Positions 10,851 to 24,260 of a stretch of DNA of 64,000 bases are shown here, in pieces; positions within the stretch are counted from its first letter, which is position 1; the number at the start of each line of letters is the position of its first letter. The stretch comes from Eonycteris spelaea (taxonomy: Eukaryota; Chordata; Mammalia; Chiroptera; Pteropodidae): assembly GCA_003508835.1 (NCBI GenBank), contig PUFA01000057.1, positions 8,320,501-8,384,500 of the forward strand, written 5' to 3'. Position numbers and translations under genes: made by a program. A model generated the notes under the pieces. It searched no databases. It was not told the origin of the DNA and saw nothing but the letters and a program-made list of their open reading frames with translations.

Positions 10851-13800
10851 ATCATAAATAGGCTTGCAGAGATGGCAGGCAGTCAGGACCTTTCTTCTAA
10901 ATAACTCCTACATTTTGGGTGCCAGGAATAGAGTAAAACCCCGCAGGGAAGACTGAGGCCTGTGTATCTCTTCAATGCTATTTTCTATTTTCCAAAATAC
11001 TAAACAGGGTTCCTTTTAGAGCCCATTTTCTTAATAGGTAGTTCCTGAGGATTCTCAGCTTCCCATGACTAACTCTCCATATGCTCACTGAATCTCAGCA
11101 CTTCCTTTACAGGAAAGCCCTGACATCTTATTGCCCAAGAATTTGGATTCATAGCCTGGCATCGCCACCACCTGACGTGGAACCCTAGATGCATTGCCTA
11201 ACTTCTCTCAGTCTTGGTTGCCTCACTTATTTATGTATTTATTTTTAAGTTTCATAGATGTTTTAAAAGACCTAGACTTTGGGGAACCTCGATTCCTGAG
11301 ATTAAGAGCCCAATTTTTTCCACATCTTTTGCTCAGGGTCACATTAGAAACTTTAGCTACTGTTTAAAATTACAAGTGCTAAGAGGCAAGTGGTAGATAG
11401 GAAAAAGCAGCCCCACCGTGGCTCTTCTGGAAGCTAGCGAAGTTTTGAGGGGTTAGACAAGGAAAAAGATGGAGGAAATGATCCCTAAAAGGTACTTGTG
11501 CATGGTTGATATGGAGATGAGCTAACTTCATTTGGTTATTTTGTTCATTTTACATCACAATAACCAGGTAAAGATTTTTTCACTTTCCAGCCAATTTGTT
11601 CAGTGATCTGGGACATACCCTTAGTTACCAGAAATAAGTTGCATGTCATTACTGAAATTAGCAACAGGGTGTGTGGGCTTTAAATACTGTGGTCAGTCCA
11701 TAGGCATCTTTCATTGAAAGAAGGAAAAAATGAGAAGCACCCAGAAATATCCATTTGCCTCTGTGTGCCACACCATAGTTTGAAGGTTTCATTTGTTCTG
11801 ACGGGTCTCTTTGAATCCAAGCACCGAACAAGTCATATGCAACCATTTCTGAATGATGAATTATCCAGGATGGAGTTGTGAAATATAGTAGTCAAGATGT
11901 TATCATAAACAGGTTTTAAATATTAATTTATCTATATACTTAGTCATTATTTCATTTAAATGATTTCATTAAGACATATACATATAATTTTCTTTTTGTG
12001 GAATCAACTTAGATTTAATAAAGACAAATATAAATTTTGATATAAGTACATGGTTGATTAAATTCCTCAATCAGGCAGACCTTTTTAAAGGATTTTAAAC
12101 TGCTCATAATTCATTGTTACAGAGATTACGTACACTAAAATAGACTGGTATCAGTTTACAGATCTCTATCCTTAAGAGAGAAAATAGTTTTCTCATTATT
12201 TTCTCTAATTATTTTAAATTAACAATCACCATAGTAACCTGCTGCATATTTTACTTTACCAGTTTAACTGCCATTTGAACTAGATTTTATAAATGATTTG
12301 AGCTGGAATGAAACTGAAGAAACACAGTTTTCATCAAACACTAACCCCCAGTGAAGATTAAATCCATGTTTTGGAGGAAAAAGTCAGAAAAATTGCCCTC
12401 CTTATGCTCCCGCACAGCATTATCTAACTCAGCTGGACCACATAGTTCCTGGAAAATCCATTTGAGGACAAGTACAGCAACCTCTTTTTCCAGAAAAAAT
12501 CTGGTAATCCTGTCATCTGGTGACAAAAGAGACACAGCTCTTTGTTCTTCTATTATTACATGCAAAAAAATTACAAAGCCATATTGGTCTCCTCTTCAAA
12601 GATACCAGACACAGTCCTTGCATACATTTTTTTGCCCTTGTCATGTCCTTCCTCCCATGCAACCAAGGTAATACTGGGGAGCTAACATTTATTGACCCAG
12701 AGTTACACAACGTAATATACTACAATGTGAGGAGGGAATATTGAGAGTGAAGTTTTGACTTTTTACACTTTTATCTACCAGTCCCTGCTACTCAGTTGCA
12801 ACCCATCCACAGGTACATCTGCACAGACACACCTTCTTATCTTTGGTTGCAGGCCTGTGGGTCACCCTGCATTCCTTCTGTCCTTACTAGGCAAAACCTC
12901 TCTGGCCCTCCAGTATCCAGTGACATGTGCGAAGGTGTTTTCCTAGGGCAACACACTGGCATCCCCTGCATCTCCCATCTTCCTAGTCCTGGTGAATCCT
13001 CCAGCACTGGACTGAGTGGCAGCCCTACCTTAGAGCTTTTTGCTCTCTCCATCAACCCTGAGGCTACTGACTGGTTGATGGAGGAGGACAGAACTGCAGG
13101 GTCAGGTTGAGAATGAGCTTAACATTTTGTTCCCCTCTCCCCTACATATAGGTCTTATGCATTTTCTTATGAGGGTTGCTGTCCAGCAACTCATGGGAGC
13201 CAAAGAGGAAACTGTTCAGGCCCCCACACCCTACCCTGCAGCCAGTGTCGGCTCCAGCTGCATATGGTATTCTTTTCCCCATTGTGTGCCCTGTCAGGTC
13301 ATGGACCCTTATGCTGAGAACCAGGAGCTGAACAGAGGAAGGACAGCTGGTGCATGCCAGGGGAGGAGCTTTCCTGGGATGGGGAGGTGAAGAGGAGAAA
13401 CCCCCATTCATCCTATGCTGTAGAAGACAGTGAAATAGAGGGAGAAGGCAGCTCTTAAGATCTTTTCCTGTGAATTATCTGTGTTCTTCATCATGCCCAA
13501 TGCATTCAAATGATAGACCTGAACAGTTTTCATTATGGTTCCTATAGTTGATAGGTTGATTCATTTGCTTCTCTCACTCTTCGGGACTGAAAGTTCTTGG
13601 ATTGGGCAGTGTAAGTGTTTCATATACATTATTCTCCTTGATACTTCTATTAATAAGACTTCTTTAAAACCCAAGCACTGGGGAAGGTGGGGGACAAAAA
13701 GAACTTGGCCTTGGCCATCAGCACCCCCTCTCTGCTGCCAACCAGTGCTATGGCCTGACAGGTAGTCCCATCTTCTTCAATGTGCTGGGGGTTGTCATGG

Positions 13801-14214
13801 CAGAGGACCTCCATGGTACTGCCAACCCAAAGGTGCTGTCACCCTAGGAACTCCACTAACCGTATCAGAGGTCTAAAGGGAATTCCCTATTCATGGACTG
13901 ACAGCCAAGCCTGGAGGTGAGCGTCTATACTCAGTAAAACATTATTTCCGAAAGGAGAACTTTGCAATGAAGTCTGAAAGCTCTTTCCAGAAAGCAAGAG
14001 GAGTCTTTCCACAAAGCTTAGTCATATTCTTACCAGTCACTTTGTGCACCAAGTCCAGCCCTGATGAAGTCCCCAAAAGTAATACTTAGAATATTTTAGG
14101 CTTTCCACAAAAGTGCTCTAAAATCCTTTTTTTTAAAAAAAAGAAATGTGGGAAAGCTGTACCAAAAAAGGGCAGGAACCAGGTCTATGAACCCATGTTT
14201 TACATCCTTTTCAC

Positions 14215-14310
14215 TTTCAGCGTGGTCAGGGACCAGCAGCATCGGCATAATCTGGAAGCTCATTATATATATGCAGATCCTCAGGCCCTGCCCCAGACGG
14301 TGGCCCAAAT
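14215..14310. mobile_element. MER5-type hAT-Charlie fragment
   Basis: The order 'cgtggtcagggaccagcagc', 'atcggcataatctggaagct' and 'gcagatcctcaggccctgcc' is the diagnostic left half of MER5A-like elements. The right half is missing. Confidence 0.6.
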
Positions 14311-14929
14311 AAAGATATTCATTCCCAGAATTACACAGAACAGTTTCTTCACTATCTCTTGGGCATGAACTCACTGAGCTGAAGCAGTTACTACTTTATT
14401 CTGTTTCAACTCACTTGTGTCTATGCTTCTGTATATTATATTATTTACTCCTAATTATGGAGCAGTTCCTTTTAATCCATTATTTTAAAATCCTTCCTAA
14501 TTCAATTCTGATGTCAAGATCTCTTGGAGAGGCTGAAATGGCACTAGAAAAATGCACCAGTGAATCCTGGGATGACAGTGACTGAAAGCAGCCCTGGGTG
14601 GTGTCCCAGTGACCCCTTGTGTGACTGGAGAAACAGACACTTTTATTCCTGGAAAGCTTTGGTGGGCACTGAAACCCAGGCTCACCTTGTCTTCCAGTTT
14701 TACGACTGGGAAGAGTGTTCTCAAAAAGCCCACCAAATAATCTCACTGAAGGACGGTCTCCAATTTTTGACCTGGACATTGATCCCTCATCTGGTAACTA
14801 AGAATAGCTTGGAATAGCAGGGCATGTCTGCAAAGCTACAATTGTGGCCGGATGACCGTAACTCCTGTTATCAGGCTGCTCAGGACCGCACAATATCCGG
14901 CGCAGCTGTGAGGCCTGGCAGCAGCCAGC

Positions 14930-15025
14930 CGAGTGCTTAATTAGGCTTTTTATCTTTACATTTGTCTGAGGACATCTGAAACCTTCAGTGTGTCCTGTCA
15001 CTAATTAGGTGACTAATTAAATAGT
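14930..15025. promoter_or_regulatory. Cluster of homeodomain-type TAATTA/TAATTAG motifs
   Basis: Three TAATTA cores lie within about 85 bases (near 14938, 15003 and 15015), two of them seven bases apart in ACTAATTAGGTGACTAATTA. The flanks are not a repeat I recognise. Further TAAT motifs occur near 15430-15480. This is compatible with a conserved intronic enhancer, but nothing here proves function. AT-rich introns give such motifs by chance. Confidence 0.25.
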
Positions 15026-16009
15026 GCTTACTTGCTGATCTCAGAGCAAAATCTCAGTGAACAAGTTGGTGATTGTCACTGTTCCCTACTATCTGTCTCT
15101 GCTGTATTAATTGATGGATACATGCTCTCTGATGGCCTTTTTGGTACCAGGGCAAATTCAACATGGTGGGCAGGCCCATAGCACATGCAGTGCTGCTTTC
15201 TTCTGTGCCTGGGTGCGGGCGGAAATCAATGGAGCAAGTCATCTCCCCATATTGTTATGTTGGCATCACAGTGAGACCTGAAAGGGGGCCTACATAGAGG
15301 CTATCCAGAGCCTGGAGTGGTGATGGGAGGGTGGGAATATTTATGTCAGGCTCAGAGGCCCAGCCTCCCCAGGCAGGACCTGACAGTCTGCCACTGGAAA
15401 ATAATGACCTGGAAATCTCCCTAGTGTTGCTAATCACAATCAGGCTTCCTAATCTGATTCCAATATCTAATTGTAATTAATGTTAAATGAAAGTATCTCC
15501 GTTTACTGAAATGATCCAGTCCTGCTCATTTCAGGATAACTTTATCTGCTATTATCCACTTTAGAGACTTCCAGAACAATAGAAAAGCAAGACTCTGAGC
15601 AACATTATGCCTATTTTAGAATTAGCTTATTGTCATTTTTTTGTGGGTTTATTGTAATGCTTTGAGGTTGAAGGCGTTAAGTGGTAATGCATTCTTCACA
15701 ATCACACAAAGTTCGAGCTACAGACGTGGACTGAGTAGTAGACTCACCCACTTGGTCTTCACCCTCTATTATCAGATCATTTTCCAGTGATGACATCAGC
15801 ACCTGTCTTGGTTTACGTACCTTCAAGAACTGAAAACAAATAATTTGCATGCAAGTTATTTATTTGGGAGTGATCCCAGGGAACTAACTACCTGAGAGAC
15901 GAGGGCAATGAGACTGGAAAGGGAGGATAGTCAACAAAGCCCCCAAAGCATCTGTCAGCAGGTCACTGTGGGCAACTGAGAGGTAGTCCCACTGGGGCAC
16001 TAGAGGGAC

Positions 16010-16185
16010 ACAGCTGAGAATGTTCCCTCTGCAAATGAGGAAGCATGGAACCTGTTTTCTCACCGATGCAATGGGAAAGGTACTCAGAATCTCTCCTACA
16101 CTGGTATGAGGGTTGAATCAGGCAATATATACAAAGCATCTGGAAAGGCCTAGTACTCAATGCTTGTTAGACTGACCCTCCCACT
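16010..16185 (+). repeat. MIR SINE fragment
   Basis: Recognised from 'cctgttttctcaccgatgca', 'gtatgagggttgaatcaggc', 'acaaagcatctggaaaggcc' and 'tagtactcaatgcttgttag', the second half of MIR in the forward direction. Confidence 0.55.
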
Positions 16186-16424
16186 AATTAAATTTGCATA
16201 TCTAGATCCCTGGTAGGAGCCAAGCATTGTCTTTCAAATGAGGGAATATACTGGGGAGATAGAATCTTCTTAATGTGGAAGATGTTCTCTTCCTCCAGGG
16301 TCAGGGATGAACCAAAAGTGCTTCCTGCCAGCATCTGCATCTGCATCTTGTGACACAGCTCCTCACAGTGCAAAGACATTCCCTTGGATTTCAGTTAAAA
16401 TGGCTGCTGCCTCTGATTTAACAT

Positions 16425-16650
16425 CAGGAGGACTAATTAAGCTAGGCACCAGGAACGGGCGCTCCTATGAGAATCTAACGACCGATGATCTGAGGAGGAG
16501 CTGAGGCAGTGATGCTAGCACTGGGGAGCGCCTGCAAAGACAGATGAAGCTGTGCTACTCACTGCCACTCACCTCCCGCTATGTGGCCTGGTTCCTAACA
16601 GGCCATGGACCAGTACTGGTCCACAGCCCAGGGATTGGGGACCCATGAAT
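16425..16650 (+). mobile_element. MER1-type hAT-Charlie MITE, truncated
   Basis: The blocks 'cgctcctatgagaatctaac', 'gatctgaggaggagctgagg', 'ctggttcctaacaggccatg' and the terminal 'ggattggggaccc' belong to the well-known MER1A/B-like non-autonomous hAT element. The left terminal part is missing. Confidence 0.7.
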
Positions 16651-17739
16651 TAAGCAGCCGAACACTGTGGTGTTTCTATTTTGCAAAACTGCATGACTCC
16701 AGAAAAAATTGGAGGTGTGCACTGCAGTTTTAGCTGTCTACCTACGCTGGGGGATATCAGATCCCTTATGGACCAAAGACTTGCCTGGTCACAGGGCCAC
16801 ATCTCTGGCTCTAGCTGACCAGTACTGCCTCATAGCCTGCTAACATATGTTTCTTAGGCCTTTTCCTGATATTTGGATGCTTTGCAAACCTTGGACAGAC
16901 TTGGGTCCTCCCTTCTGCCACTAACTTCAAGTTTATTATGTAAGTTTTAGGGAGCTCTGAATACAGACCCATCCCAAGTCTAGGAGATCCACTGCATTCA
17001 ACACACAAACAAGCACAAACAAAAAACCAAACCCGAGGCCAAGGACAAAACTTTCAGTCTTTACTCATGTCTCAGATATTTAATGGGATCATGTACTTCC
17101 TTCATAGAAATTTGTATCAAACTCTACTCTCCCTTCTTGAGCACCCAAAAAGATAAAGGGCACACACACACTCTCAGCTCTGAGTTGGTCAGTCACTTTC
17201 TTTCCGTCCTGCATAGAGAAGATGGCAGCCATACTACCCACCCATTGAGTTCTCTTATCCCGATGCAAATAAATGGAAGCGTGTGCAAGCGCACTGAGGG
17301 AGCAAGGCGGTATCCACTTGTCCCCCCTTTTACAGCATTTGTTATTGGGTGAAAATTTAGAGAGGAAGCCTAGAAACATGGGCGTGGGGGCCCTTCCATA
17401 GAGGCACCAGATAGCTGTTTTTTGTGGGGAATGGGAATATTTGAGCCACTGTGTGAGACCCAGACCAGGGAAGGCATCTGCTGAGCACGTGGCTTCTGGC
17501 AACTGTGTTCTTCTCTATCGTCCTCTGAAGAGAATTCCTTTCAAAGGGAAAACCAGTACCTTCCCAACATGCCAACATCGTAAGGCACTTGGGCTTGAAA
17601 AAGAAATGCTTTAAATTTCTTTTTTTTTATTTTAAGAACTTGTAGTGGGGAAAAATATTGTGAATCAGCTTCCTAGACATGGGATTAATGTTGAGTAACT
17701 TTTTCTAGAAGCAACAGTTTGTGAAAATTCCAGACTCAA

Positions 17740-17935
17740 CATTCTGCACATCAGAGCTACTTACAGGGGTAGGATGAGAGTGGGGGTGGAGGTGGTACTT
17801 ATTAAAAGACAGTTTCCTGGGCCCATATTCCCAGGGTTACAATTCACTTGGGCTGGGTGGGACCCAGAAATATGTATTTTTAATAGAGTCCCAAGGTAAT
17901 TCTGACATGTAGCTGAGTGCGGGAACTGTTTATGT
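17740..17935. mobile_element. MER5/MER20-type hAT-Charlie MITE
   Basis: Recognised from 'gcacatcagagctacttaca', 'gtttcctgggcccatattcc', 'cacttgggctgggtgggacc' and 'aggtaattctgacatg'. The copy is diverged. Confidence 0.5.
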
Positions 17936-18695
17936 AGACATTTCTTCAAAATGGGCTGTCTTGTCTATAAGGAAACTTATTTCCCCTATAAATATTTATT
18001 TTAACTAACTTCTTTTTATGAGCTTGTTTTCCAAGCCACATTTTCTCATTCTCAACAAATCATATAACTTCTAAATCACATAATTGCCTCAGGGCTTACC
18101 AGGTATAATTATTAACTTATCATTAAACATTACATAGCTGAAGTCATTACCCCATGCCATAGTATTTACATGACTTGGACCTAGTGAAAAGCATTTAAGA
18201 GAGCTTCATGCTTGAACTATCACCATGAAGAACAAAGGTCCAAGAAGATATATGTGCTAAGCATGAGGATACCTGCCAATATGGTGCTTAAAAAGACTTC
18301 CTCACCACCAACATTTGCCTAAAACATAGAACCCTTCCTCATCCTCCCCCATCAGAAGTGATCTCACTTGTTTTTAACTTCCCATGATGCTTTGTTATTC
18401 CAGTCTTATGGAATTGATTGGTTTGTGTCTTGTATTTTGCCATCTCCTGTACAAAGCGTTTCCAATTCGTCTTTTATAATTGTTATCTTTGTATTTACAT
18501 CTTGCTTATGCTCAATATATATAAACATACACTCAAAGTATAAATATATAACTCTTTATTACATATATATAGATGAAACATCATTAATCATTTTCCCTAA
18601 ATCATAAAGCAAAACCAAATTCATCTTATTCTGTTTTGCCAGAATTCCCAAATTTTATTCTTCAATAGATGTTTCAAATGTTATACTCATTTTCA

Positions 18696-19145
18696 TTTTT
18701 TTTTTCAGTAAGGGTATAAGTTTTACTTTTATTCGGAGATACATAAGTATTTCATCTGAGATCCTGAATACCCAGACCACCTCCCCCCTAGTCCCTTACC
18801 CAGGACCAGCCCTCTCCCCTGCTTGGTTCCTGGAGGACCCTCAGAGCAGCAAGGTCACTCAGGCAGATCCTTGTACCTTCTTGTTGGGTCCAGTGGATTT
18901 TTTTACATCCTAACTTTCTTTATTGAAAAAAATAATAATAATAAAGCTCAAAAAGGACATATCACATAAATTGTTAAGTCAGTATTGATTTTAGATCCTT
19001 TGCCCCAGGACACAAACCTGGACTCAGGCAGGCATAAGAGACTTGCTCCGCGGCCCTTTTTCTAGGCCCTTCCTGGTTCCTACTGGGTTTTCCATGAATA
19101 GGGGAGCCATGCAAGATGGCACCTAAGAGAAGAGAGAAGTAAGAT
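18696..19145 (-). pseudogene. Possible processed retrocopy 3' end (source gene unknown)
   Basis: On the minus strand this stretch ends in an A run (T run at 18696-18705) preceded by AATAAA (18728-18733). It contains a second AATAAA (18919-18924) followed by another A run (T run 18898-18904). The internal text is non-repetitive and GC-richer than its flanks. That is how the 3' UTR of a reverse-transcribed mRNA would look. I could not find an open frame, a source gene or target-site duplications, so it may be ordinary intron sequence. The left limit of homology (about 19145) is a guess. Confidence 0.25.
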
Positions 19146-20814
19146 CAAGAAGAGAGCTTTTATCCTCTTCCTTGCCCCATAAACACTTCATCGCCTCCTA
19201 GAAGTGCTCAGAATCCTTGACCCCACCCTCTTTGGGTCTCTCATTCTTTGGTCTCCCCCTGGAGGTCAGAGTTTGCTGTTACTGACAGCTATATGGCCAT
19301 GGATACAGCTGCTGTGTTATTTTTACTAATACAACAAAAATGAAGTAGCCAAGGACTTGTCAAGAAATCTCTTTTTGATCTAAGCAGAAAAAAATATTGT
19401 TGAAAGAAATTATAAATTTTCAGGCAAAAACTCATAGATTTTCTTAGTATGTTACATTTATAATAAATATTTTGATATGTTCTGCCTTATATTTTTTCAA
19501 ATATTGGAAGTTCACATAGCTCTCAACTTTTAAACCCCATTTATACCATTTTATCATTAATTTTGTGACATTATGTGGTATCATTAAGACCAAATTAAAT
19601 CTGAATTATTCTTTGATGAGTTAAATGTGCAGTTAGGTTCTAAGTATCTATCTTGCACTAGGATTTAATGTCATTTGGCAAATACTTTTGTCATTGTTTT
19701 GAACAATTCAGAAAACTGATTTTACTAAATTAAATTGTAACATTTAGATTGATGTAGATTATTATTCTCTCTCTACATCATCTATTTGTTAAATAAAATC
19801 ATTAATGAAAGCAGTTAATTAAATCACTTGCTTTGGTTGCCCTTGCTATGCTGAAAAAATCAACAAAAAATAAAAAATAACAAGCATTCACCTGCATGGT
19901 TGATAGGTTTCTACTGCCCAGAAGGTGAGCAATGTGAAAGTTTCATGTTTCTTTTATCATGTTCACAATAAATTGGCAACGTGACCCTCTTTATTTGAAG
20001 GATAAGGATGTTTAGACCTCATTTTGTAGCTGTCCTCCCAAAGCATGGAATGAAATGCAATACCTTTTACTTATTTCCCTGGATACTCTAATCCCTCCCT
20101 GCTTTACAAGTATCTCTGAGCTGTTCCTCCCTTTGTATCCACAGCAACGTGAAATCCCCACTGGAATTATCTGCTGTGAAAATGCAGGTGCACTTGTTTA
20201 ATGTTTCATTGGTTTGAGCACTTAACTTGAACTTTTTTTTTTTCCATGACATGGTGACCTTTGCTTTCAGAGCAGAGGGCTCACAATAATGTTAGATATT
20301 GTTTATATACATTAAGCCAACACTATTAGATCTTAGAGTTGTGCTTTTTCTGTGGTTTTGCTGTTCCTGCCATTTTGTCTAATTCATGCCCAAACCCAAG
20401 ATGTACCCTTTGACCTGCTATTCTATTCGCAGGAACTTTAAAAATATTTATAGGTAATCAAATTAAAAGTCTTAAATATTTGATCTTCATATTTCATCTT
20501 CAGAGAGCTAAAATCTGTTAGAACTGTACATTGTAAACTTCATGATTTTAGATCCAAACTCTTAGTTATAAATTTAAGAAATGAAATATTTGGGTGTTTC
20601 TAAATCAGATTAAAAATTAAATAAAAAATATAAAGTTGGAGAAAAATGGAAATTCTGGTGATAATTTTATATAAAGGCATGAAAGAGGCAAGAAACTTTA
20701 CTGAATCACAAGAAGGTTGATATTACAAAGAAGGTTGAAGACGTTAGTTTAAGCCCTGACCATAATTGCCTATCTATCATGCTCATGAATTTTGACTTAA
20801 CATTTTGCTAATAA

Positions 20815-21070
20815 AAATAGTCAACATTCATTGAAAATGTTCTATGCAGCAGGCAATATTCTAAACATTTACAGATACTATTTCATTTAATCCTCACAGC
20901 ACCACTATGCGGCATTATGTTCTATTATTCCCACTTTACAGGCTAGAAAACAGCCACAGAGAAGTTAAATAACTTGCACAAGGTCAAAAAGTTAGAAAGT
21001 GCTAGAGCTGAGAGTCCAGCTGAGGCAATCTGACTCTCGCGCCCATGGTCTTTACTCTGCTGGTACCAAC
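20815..21070 (-). repeat. MIR SINE, nearly complete (reverse)
   Basis: A long reverse-orientation MIR with every landmark: 'catttaatcctcacagcacc', 'ttattcccactttacaggct', 'cagagaagttaaataacttg', 'cacaaggtcaaaaag' and 'gaggcaatctgactctcgcg'. It is one of the best preserved MIRs in the window. Confidence 0.75.
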
Positions 21071-21999
21071 GTGGTGAACAAATATAGAGACTTTTAAAAC
21101 TAAGAAGGATTGAAATTGGATTTAATTTAAAAAGAGGTTTCCAATAGCTGTGTGGAAGATGGGCGGAAGAGAGACTTGTAACAGGGAAACTAACCCTGAA
21201 ACTATTTCTGTAGTCCAGAAGGTGAGCTAAGGTAATGTGAGAAAGGGAGTAGGAGTCTGAAGTTGGCTCCCAAATTCCTAACTTGGAAGGTGGCTAGTTG
21301 GCCATCCCATTGATGGAGATAAAGGAGAAATGGCATGGGCCTACAAGACCTTTGTTTGGACACATGTGGAATTTGGGATGCCCATTGAGTTACCCCGTTA
21401 GGACTGATAGACATTTGGAAATTAGGTTTCGAGCTCAGGAGAAAGCTATCGTGTAAATGTAATTATGATGAAGTCACAGTGGTAGATAACCTCACTTAGG
21501 TAAATAGACATGAAGAGGGATAGGTGGGCAAGGGAGGAGCTGGTTGAAAAAAGCAAGAGAATCTTAAGACAACATTATCTCATCCTGTTCTATGGCTGTA
21601 GCTCCTGCATGGGGCCTCCTTCATGGACCCAGCTGTCACCGCTTCCTTCATCTTTGTTCTTCAGGATTCGCATCAATGATGGCATCCGCTTGCTTGTCCC
21701 TGGGTGACTCCCCATCTCTTGCTGATTCCCAGAACTCTGCACATGCCTCTGCCTTCATTTCATCAAACCCTGTGGAGTCAGTGTTTGATTTCCTGCTTGA
21801 CTCTGAGTGATACAAGGATTTCCCCCCATCACCACACACCCTTTCTTCATAAATCAACATGAGTTGAGACTTCTAGTAGCCTCCCAGTATTCATTCTGCA
21901 CTTTGTCCTTGGTACAGAACCCTGGGCAATGTGGTTCTTAGAAACAGCACTGTGTTTCTCTTGGAAAAAACAAACAAACAAACAAAAAACATGTTTTCC

Positions 22000-22260
22000 A
22001 GCCTTTTTTGCTCCTACATGTGGCCATGTCACTAAGTTCTAGCAATGCGACCAGAAATGTCATGTGAGATTTTAAGAAAGGCTCTTTAATGGGCAGTCCT
22101 TTCTACCCATATCTCCTTCCTTCTGCCTATAATGTGGATGTTGGATGTGATGGCTGGAGCTTTAGGAGCCACCTTGGACCTGAGGAGACCTCGAGAATGG
22201 TAGCCACCTTGGAAAAGCAGAGAAGCAGGGCCATGGTTCCTGTTGACTTCATCACTCTAC
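22000..22260. repeat. MaLR/MLT1-like LTR fragment
   Basis: Blocks 'tgtggccatgtcactaagtt', 'gtgatggctggagctttagg' and 'agccaccttggacctgagga' match the internal part of MLT-type LTRs. No coding potential. Boundaries are approximate. Confidence 0.4.
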
Positions 22261-23724
22261 TCTAACAGCACTAGACTGGTTACTTTTAGGTTTCTTAAGT
22301 GCAGTTGTAAAAGAAATTTGCTGGTATAGGGGTAGGGAGAGATGCAAAAGGAACATAAAGAGGAGACAGGGTTAATGTCTTCTGAATCAGGGGGGATGGA
22401 AGAATGCTTTTGCAGATGGCAATGTCTGGAGGTGGCAAGAAGGGAAACAGATGGAGGGAGTTGCCTGGTGGCTGGTCTCTGTTTTCTCTGTGATGTGGGA
22501 GATGTACTTGATTGAGAATGAGGGAGGGGAATAGTAGGGAGAATAAGAAAGGTTAAAGTAGTGACCTTGAAGACTGAAGAAAGGATCAGAACAACCACAA
22601 TAAAGAATACCAAAGGAATCTAGCTAAGGCTAAAGAAAAAGAATGGAAAGCTGGGTACTTTATAGATAAAATCCAGAAAACGCCCTGTCTTCCCAAATCT
22701 TGAAGAAATCTTTAATTGCACAATAGCACAATTCAGGATACTACAGTGTGATAAATTTTTTAATGAAATTTACAAGCCATTTGATCTATGCTGTTAGATC
22801 ATTTAAAATATTCAATGACAAAGGGATTGTTTTTGTAGTAAAGGATATGGCTGGATAAGTACTAAGCCTTGTATTCACACAGAACTGTAAGAACTGTAAG
22901 AAGGACCTGCATATAACTGTATTATTAGTGCAACATAAACCTCTTTTCCATCACACAGGCACCAAAGCTAAAATAAATTTTAACTGCAATCAGTATAAAC
23001 ACATTATTATTTGTGTTTTCTATTAAATGATAATAAATCAAAGGCCTGTCATCACTGTGCATTTGCAGACTAACAGCAATAAGTAGCCAGGGTTAATTGT
23101 GACCTTTATGTTATTTGAACATACTCAAAATTTTTATTCTTATTATTAGAGGATAAAAGTACTCGATTTTCTTTGTATCAAATAAGAATATTCATTCTTA
23201 AATACTATACATCCTTAGAGACTTTAGAGAAAAACCTTTCATAATATTTAGCTATTTTTAAATGTCAGGTGCAGTTGAATTTATTACATTGCTAGCCCAT
23301 GTTGTCATCAGAAGTCTCCTGCTTTTAGTGGTAGTTAACAGTTTGTCAGTAAATTGATAGCATTCCACATTTGGAAAATTCCTAATTTCCTCATGGGAAA
23401 GGAGGGCAGGTATTTTTCTAGATCTTGGTGAAGGGTTCTTTTGTGGCATTTGGTTGGTTTAAGGGGAGGCGTGAACTAAGAGATTTTAGAAAAAAAAAAT
23501 ATCATCATCCTGAAGCCTATGAAAAGATCAGCTCACTTATAAAATTTTGCCGACTCTAGCTGGAGGGCAAATTTGCAGCAGGAGTTTTGCAATACCAAAG
23601 GGAAAACGCAGACTGAGTCTTAAACACATGAGTTCTTCAGAAGCCTCCACTTCCATGCTCTGGTGTGCTACTTACCACTACTCATTAGACTGCTTAAGCA
23701 GAGGACAGCCTGGGTGGGTGGAGA

Positions 23725-23885
23725 GAGCACTCCTTGGGGTCGGAAGACATGGCTTTCATTTCTGACCCTGCTGCTCCTGGGAGTCATGAATGAACAAATT
23801 ACCTACCATTTCCAACTTTGATTTTCTTTGTTATGAAATACAGACAATAACCCCTCCCCCCATCTCTATAATAATGCTTATGTGC
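23725..23885 (+). repeat. MIR SINE fragment
   Basis: Forward MIR pieces are visible: 'tcatttctgaccctgctgct', 'attacctaccatttccaact' and 'acagacaataacccctcc'. Diverged. Confidence 0.45.
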
Positions 23886-24034
23886 GTGCCTCAGGTCCTA
23901 ATGCCAATATGAGGCAGTTTTGCTGGCTCTATATTTATTTCTGAAAGTCACAAAGCTAATATTGATCCATGAGAATTAGATGATCTTTCAATCCTTGTCA
24001 ACATTTTGGGGTCTGCAGGGCAATGGAGGCAGAG

Positions 24035-24260
24035 GTTAGCTGAGAAGATGCTGAAGCCAGACAGCCTGGGTCCCTACCTTGCCTCCACACTCCCGGCTGT
24101 CTGGTTTGAGGCAAAGCACTGTGCCTCAGATCCACATAATACAATAGGGAAGGTGTTACTGAGCTCATTGTCCTGCTTTGAGGACTAAATGAGGGACATG
24201 CAAAACGCTTGATTGTAGGCACTCAGAAGTTTTAGCTACTGTGGTTATGATTCCAAGCAG
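24035..24260 (+). repeat. MIR SINE
   Basis: Forward MIR with 'gaagccagacagcctgggtc', 'caaagcactgtgcctcagat', 'gctttgaggactaaatgagg' and the 3' 'gtaggcactcagaagtttta'. Confidence 0.6.

Noticed and set aside
12341..12565. Minus-strand frame with a protein-like translation (FLEKEVAVLVLKWIFQELCG)
   Set aside because: Looked like a possible retrocopy, but there is no poly(A), no continuation on either side and no family match.
15995..16012. CTCF-like string GGCACTAGAGGGACAC
   Set aside because: Two mismatches in the core positions; such partial matches are frequent by chance.
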